Source: Streptococcus australis ATCC 700641
GTDB taxonomy: Bacteria > Bacillota > Bacilli > Lactobacillales > Streptococcaceae
Reading direction: 5' to 3'
Assembly (NCBI RefSeq): GCF_000186465.1
Contig: NZ_GL636091.1
Span: 1,724,011 to 1,788,010, forward strand
DNA: 64,000 nt
The position numbers were made by a program, and so were the translations under genes. Below are positions 58,583 through 64,000 of this stretch, one piece after another. Under the pieces are notes generated by a model. That model saw only the letters and a list, made by a program, of their open reading frames with translations, was not told the DNA's origin and did no database searches. Numbering within the stretch: position 1 is the stretch's first letter; every line of letters starts with the position of its first letter.

Positions 58583-60088
58583 TTAACGGACTGTACGGAT
58601 ACGCATTGTGTTTGTACGAACAGCTTCGCCAAGTGGTACACCTGCAACGATAACGATATCGTCACCAGATTGTACAAGACCTGCTTCTACTGCTTTACGT
58701 TCTGCGATTTCGAACATATCGTCAGTTGATGATGGAGCTTCAGTCAACATTGGGATAACACCCCAGTTCAACATCAATCCACGCTCTGTCAATTCGTCAA
58801 ATGTCAAGGCCAAGATGTCAGCATCTGGACGGTATTTAGAAATCAAACGTGCTGTGTGACCAGTCTTAGTCAATGTTACAATCAATTTGATGTCCATTGA
58901 GTTTGTAGCATCTTTAACAGCTGAAGCCATAACTTCTGTCTTAGAGTTACGTTCGAATGAATCTGAGTTCAAACGTCCGTATTCGTTAAGAAGAGTTTGA
59001 GCGTTCTTGTCAATAGTTGCCATTGTTGTTACAGACTCAAGTGGGTATTTACCATTTGCAGACTCACCTGAAAGCATAGTAGCGTCAGTTCCGTCGATAA
59101 CTGCGTTGAAGACGTCAGATACTTCTGAGCGAGTTGCACGTGGTTTTTCAGTCATTGTTTCAAGCATGTTTGTTGCAGTGATAACAACTTTACCAGCAGC
59201 GTTCACTTTTGTGATGATCATTTTTTGGTAAACTGGAACCATTTCGAATGGTACTTCGATACCCATGTCACCACGAGCAATCATGATACCGTCAGCAGCT
59301 TCAATGATTTCATCCAAGTTATCGATACCTTGTTGGTTTTCGATTTTCGCAAACAATTGAACGTGACCGTTACCAGTTTCTTCACAGATGGCACGAACTT
59401 CGTTCACGTCTTTTGCAGTACGTACGAATGAGATCGCGATGAAGTTGATACCTTGTTCCAAACCAAAACGGATATCATCGTTATCGCGTTCAGCAAGAGC
59501 TGGGAAAGGAATTTTCGTGTTAGGGATGTTCACACCTTTCTGCTTAGCAATAATACCGTCATTTTCAACAACTACTTCAAATTCACGAGTTTCATCGTCT
59601 TTAGCGAAAATACGAAGACCCAATTTACCATCGTCAACCAAGACTTGATGACCAACTTCAACATCATCGTAGATATCAAGACCACCAGCAACGTTCAAAG
59701 CAATCACTTCACGAGTTGATTTTATACCTTGTTTAGTCGCAACACGGATCTTTTCACCAGTCTTGTATGAGTACTCTTTAGCATCGCCTTCGAACAATTC
59801 AGTACGGATTTCTGGACCTTTAGTATCGAGAAGGAAACCAACTTTTTTACCTGCAAGTTTTTCTGCGAGTTTAACAGTTGCCATACGGTCACCTTGTTCT
59901 TGGTGGTCACCGTGTGAGAAGTTGAAACGGAAAGTGTTTGCTCCAGCTTCGATCAATTGAGCAATGTTTTCAGCTGAAGCTTCAACATCAAGTTTTTCAC
60001 CCCAGTATCCGTCATCACCGAATTTTTTACCACCACGGATTTCTACCGCAGGACCTAAGGTTGCAACGATTTTTACACGTTTGTTCAT
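58583..60088 (-). CDS. pyk: Pyruvate kinase
   Basis: 501 residues with the LDTKGPEIRTE segment, catalytic Lys in FAKIENQQG and the MIARGDMGIEVP block. Last committed step of glycolysis, makes ATP and pyruvate. Follows pfkA by 60 bases and has AAAAGGAG upstream, so the pair is probably coexpressed. Confidence 0.97.
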   Translation of the reverse strand: MNKRVKIVATLGPAVEIRGGKKFGDDGYWGEKLDVEASAENIAQLIEAGANTFRFNFSHGDHQEQGDRMATVKLAEKLAGKKVGFLLDTKGPEIRTELFEGDAKEYSYKTGEKIRVATKQGIKSTREVIALNVAGGLDIYDDVEVGHQVLVDDGKLGLRIFAKDDETREFEVVVENDGIIAKQKGVNIPNTKIPFPALAERDNDDIRFGLEQGINFIAISFVRTAKDVNEVRAICEETGNGHVQLFAKIENQQGIDNLDEIIEAADGIMIARGDMGIEVPFEMVPVYQKMIITKVNAAGKVVITATNMLETMTEKPRATRSEVSDVFNAVIDGTDATMLSGESANGKYPLESVTTMATIDKNAQTLLNEYGRLNSDSFERNSKTEVMASAVKDATNSMDIKLIVTLTKTGHTARLISKYRPDADILALTFDELTERGLMLNWGVIPMLTEAPSSTDDMFEIAERKAVEAGLVQSGDDIVIVAGVPLGEAVRTNTMRIRTVR

Positions 60089-60148
60089 GATTTCTATGAC
60101 TCCTTTTAAAATACACTGTCTTTTTAGACAAATTTTAACAAAAAAATA

Positions 60149-61246
<1,098 letters not shown>

Positions 61247-64000
61247 TTATCGATAAATCGTTTTCATAGCAATACTTGCCAGTTCATTTTCTAACTTATC
61301 GTTTTTCTGGACGGAAACTCCTTTTAATTGAATGGTCTTTTTCTCCTCTTCATAGCGAATAACGACAGGATAGGGACCCGGATAGGCTTTTAAAATATCT
61401 AAGACTGCCCGGTCCTCTTGGTGATCAAACAATTGAATCCAAAAACGCTGATTGGTAGCTTCTTCTGCTTCCATCAAAATCATTTGGAGACGACCATCTC
61501 TAGATTGTACTTTCCCCTTGAGATAGTAATAGCCCTTCTCTCTTATTTTTACACTATACTGGCGATAAGTATCTGGGAAAAGGGTGACATCCATCTTCTT
61601 TTGGAGATCGGAAACTTGTAAAAAGGCCATATTTTCCCCATTTTTGGTTCGAATGGTCCGGATGGATTGGACTTCGACTAGAATGGTGGCCTGTTCTCCT
61701 TCACTTAAAGAAGCAATCGGTCGAGTCGGTTGGCTACTTGCTGCTACAATTTCCACCAGAGGATGAGGGCTGAGACCGACCCCAATGACCCTCTGCTCCA
61801 TTTCATACTTCTCGGCCTTGCTATAATCCTCAGCATCCGTCCAGGAATAATTAGCCTGGCCAAATAAGCTACCCAATTCATCCGCAAAGACAAATAGATT
61901 GGGAAGATTTTGAAGGACTTTTCTGCGATTCTTTTCAAAGCAGTCAAACAAGCCCAATTCTACCAGTGGCGTTAAGAGAGGAAGTTTGTGGTACTGGTTG
62001 GGCAAGCGCAAGATAAAATCTTCAATACTCTCAAAGGGACGTTGGTCAATAATCCAATAGGCTAGATCTTTGGGAAGACCCTTGATATTTTTCATTCCTA
62101 GATAAATCTTCTGATCTTGGAACTTATCCTTATAAGGAATGGTATTAATGGTCAAAGGAGCTACTTGGAAGTCAAATTGCAAAGCATCTGTCAAATAGTC
62201 ACTACTAGAGTAGTTGAGCATAATGTCAAAGAAGACATCTGGATAATGGACTTTAAAGTAAGCCAATTGGAAGGCCAAGGCAGAGTAGGCATAGGCATGG
62301 GAACGGTTGAAGCCATAGCCAGCAAATTTTTCCATAATGGCAAAGACTTGCTTGGCTTTTTCTGCACTATGCCCAAGCGCGATAGCCCCCTTGATAAAGT
62401 CATCTTCCATCCGATGCATTTCTGCCACGTTCTTTTTCCCCATGGCCCGTCTGAGAATATCGGCCTTTCCTAGACTAAAGCCAGCAAAGGTCTGTGCCAC
62501 CTGCATGACTTGTTCCTGATAGAGCATGATGCCATAAGTTGGTGCTAGAATCCCTTCCAAACTAGGATCAATCATATCGACCTTCTCTTTGCCATGCTTG
62601 CGTTTGACGAAATTATCGATATAGTCACTAGCCCCTGGCCGGTTCAAAGAAGTCGTCGCAACAATTTCTTCAAAACAGCTAGGTTGAACTCGTCTAAGCA
62701 AACGGATAGCACCCGTTTGCTCAAACTGGAAGATTCCCTTGGTATTACCCGCAGCAAATAAAGCAATCGTTTCTGGATCTTCTAGAGGAATATCCTCGAT
62801 TTTAATATCCTTTTGATATTTTTCCTTCACTGCTTCCTGCATCCGTTGAGCAAAGGTTAAATTTCGTAGTCCTAAGAAGTCCATCTTGAGCAAGCCATTT
62901 GCCTCAACACCATGGGCATCATATTGGGTCAGATTCATCTCCTCACCCATCTTGATTGGAATTTGATTGGTGAGGTCTTCTCCACTCATGACGACACCTG
63001 CCGCATGAATCGACGTCTGACGCGGTTGCCCTTCAATCCTCTTCGCAATTTCAAACCCCTTACGGTATTCTGGACGACTTTGGATGGCTTGACGGAAGGC
63101 TAAATTCTTTTCATAAGCAGAGGCTAAGGTGTCCCGTAAGCCAATCCGCTTGGTAAGGTTGGTTAACTCATACTCTGGAGTTCCAAATCTCTTAAAGACA
63201 TCTCGAATGGCTTGTTTGGCTCCAAAAGTTGAGAAGGTCACAATTTGAGCCACATGAGGACTGCGGTAGCGATTTTTAACATACTGGATAAATTTGGGAC
63301 GATAGACATCTGGAATATCAATATCAATATCTGGCATAGTATAGCGTTCCAGATTCAAAAAGCGCTCAAAGAGGAGATTGTTCTTGACTGGATCAATCCC
63401 TGTGATATCCAAGGCATAGGCTACTAGACTACCAACTGCTGATCCACGGCCCATCCCCATATAGTATCCCTGACTTCGACCAAACCGTAATAAATCCCAG
63501 ACAATCAAGAAATAGTCATCAAAGCCCATCTGATGGATGACCGCTAATTCATGACGCAAACGCTCTTGGTAAACCGTCTGGTCCAGCCCCTTGCTTCTCA
63601 AACCTTCTTCAGACAATTCACGTAATTCCTCGACAGCAGGTTTCTCCGGATTAAAACGGGGAAGCTTTAATTGCGTATCAATCTCATAATGAACAGCCAC
63701 AAGGGCCTTCTCTAGATAGGCAATACTATCTGGATAATTATGCACAAAGGCCCGCTCCAACTCTTCTGGTGGCAGGAACATCATAGAAGTGTCAACAGCT
63801 CCTACTTCCTTCAGACTGCAATTATTACGAATAGCGTGGAGCATCTGAAGACTCTCCAAATCACTCGTAGAAAAATAGCGGACCGTATGGAGTGGGAAAA
63901 CAGGACGAGAAAACTGTTTCGCTGGAGTATCTGGAAAGACACCAATCGCAAAGTCTTGGCCCAAGTCTAAATACTCAATCCCTTCAAAATAGGGAACGAC
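61247..64000 (-). CDS. dnaE: DNA polymerase III subunit alpha DnaE, 5' end beyond the window
   Basis: Frame stays open to the last base, so the N-terminal PHP domain lies mostly outside. Visible: end of PHP, then palm with the catalytic PDIDIDIPD triad, fingers, and C-terminal beta-binding and OB-fold region (IRTIRTKNGENMAFLQVSDL). Lengths fit the about 1,030-residue DnaE, the second replicative polymerase in Firmicutes. It precedes pfkA in the same direction. Confidence 0.95.
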   Translation of the reverse strand, partial: VVPYFEGIEYLDLGQDFAIGVFPDTPAKQFSRPVFPLHTVRYFSTSDLESLQMLHAIRNNCSLKEVGAVDTSMMFLPPEELERAFVHNYPDSIAYLEKALVAVHYEIDTQLKLPRFNPEKPAVEELRELSEEGLRSKGLDQTVYQERLRHELAVIHQMGFDDYFLIVWDLLRFGRSQGYYMGMGRGSAVGSLVAYALDITGIDPVKNNLLFERFLNLERYTMPDIDIDIPDVYRPKFIQYVKNRYRSPHVAQIVTFSTFGAKQAIRDVFKRFGTPEYELTNLTKRIGLRDTLASAYEKNLAFRQAIQSRPEYRKGFEIAKRIEGQPRQTSIHAAGVVMSGEDLTNQIPIKMGEEMNLTQYDAHGVEANGLLKMDFLGLRNLTFAQRMQEAVKEKYQKDIKIEDIPLEDPETIALFAAGNTKGIFQFEQTGAIRLLRRVQPSCFEEIVATTSLNRPGASDYIDNFVKRKHGKEKVDMIDPSLEGILAPTYGIMLYQEQVMQVAQTFAGFSLGKADILRRAMGKKNVAEMHRMEDDFIKGAIALGHSAEKAKQVFAIMEKFAGYGFNRSHAYAYSALAFQLAYFKVHYPDVFFDIMLNYSSSDYLTDALQFDFQVAPLTINTIPYKDKFQDQKIYLGMKNIKGLPKDLAYWIIDQRPFESIEDFILRLPNQYHKLPLLTPLVELGLFDCFEKNRRKVLQNLPNLFVFADELGSLFGQANYSWTDAEDYSKAEKYEMEQRVIGVGLSPHPLVEIVAASSQPTRPIASLSEGEQATILVEVQSIRTIRTKNGENMAFLQVSDLQKKMDVTLFPDTYRQYSVKIREKGYYYLKGKVQSRDGRLQMILMEAEEATNQRFWIQLFDHQEDRAVLDILKAYPGPYPVVIRYEEEKKTIQLKGVSVQKNDKLENELASIAMKTIYR

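Noticed and set aside
59388..59719. Open frames opposite pyk
   Set aside because: Arise from biased codons of a highly expressed gene.

Overview
The window is a typical chromosomal segment of a low-GC streptococcus, most likely of the mitis/sanguinis group (S. parasanguinis-like is my guess). Supporting this are CiaRH next to pepN, a galR/galKTE cluster, sczA-czcD-adh followed by a fused permease/binding-protein transporter (EgtUV type), a pfkA-pyk-signal peptidase cluster, MntE, a Har/RclA-type flavoprotein, a DUF3272 gene beside dnaX, and Shine-Dalgarno sites of AGGAG type. I saw no rRNA, tRNA, CRISPR array, complete insertion sequence, prophage or replication origin.

Layout. 1-3 kb: a repeat end, a frameshifted CPBP membrane protease gene, and ktrB-ktrA potassium uptake. 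3-9.3 kb: a nucleoside phosphorylase, a large solitary SF2 helicase with a membrane segment, and a self-regulated ABC-2 exporter operon with its TetR regulator. 9.3-15 kb: an AraC-regulator relic, LtrA protein, zinc alcohol dehydrogenase, zinc exporter CzcD with its TetR-type regulator SczA, a small membrane protein and an AEC carrier. 15-19.6 kb: EgtUV-like transporter, two lipoproteins and a gene remnant. 19.6-25.5 kb: galE, galT, galK, divergent galR, birA. 25.5-34 kb: DUF3272 protein, dnaX, free-methionine-sulfoxide reductase, DUF1275 protein, udk, a Gfo/Idh/MocA oxidoreductase, a short DEAD-box helicase, a hairpin-rich intergenic region, pgdA, gloA. 34-40.4 kb: a 179-bp inverted-repeat element, ciaH-ciaR, a Gly/Gln/Asn-rich membrane-anchored protein, bioY, pepN. 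40.4-45.5 kb: the phosphate uptake operon pstS-pstC-pstA-pstB-pstB-phoU. 45.5-50.3 kb: rRNA methyltransferase, inositol-phosphatase family protein, UPF0223 protein, Spx, ribF, truB. 50.4-58.5 kb: Har/RclA flavoprotein, alpha/beta hydrolase, DUF2130 protein, pcrA, mntE and a signal-peptidase-like protein lacking the catalytic dyad. 58.5-64 kb: pyk, pfkA and dnaE, whose 5' end lies beyond the window.

Themes. Metal and redox homeostasis (CzcD/SczA, MntE, EgtUV, Har, fRMsr, Spx, GloA) and envelope stress (CiaRH, PgdA) are well represented. BirA in this window probably controls bioY in the same window through an inverted repeat with a 15-bp gap. The least expected pattern is regulatory: ktrB, pgdA, the DUF3272 gene, the fRMsr gene and ribF each have an extended -10 promoter only 6-7 bp upstream of the ATG and no usable Shine-Dalgarno, which predicts leaderless mRNAs. 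Other points of interest are a TetR operator filling the 17-bp spacer of a perfect consensus promoter, the inverted-repeat element, and the structured 308-bp region before pgdA.
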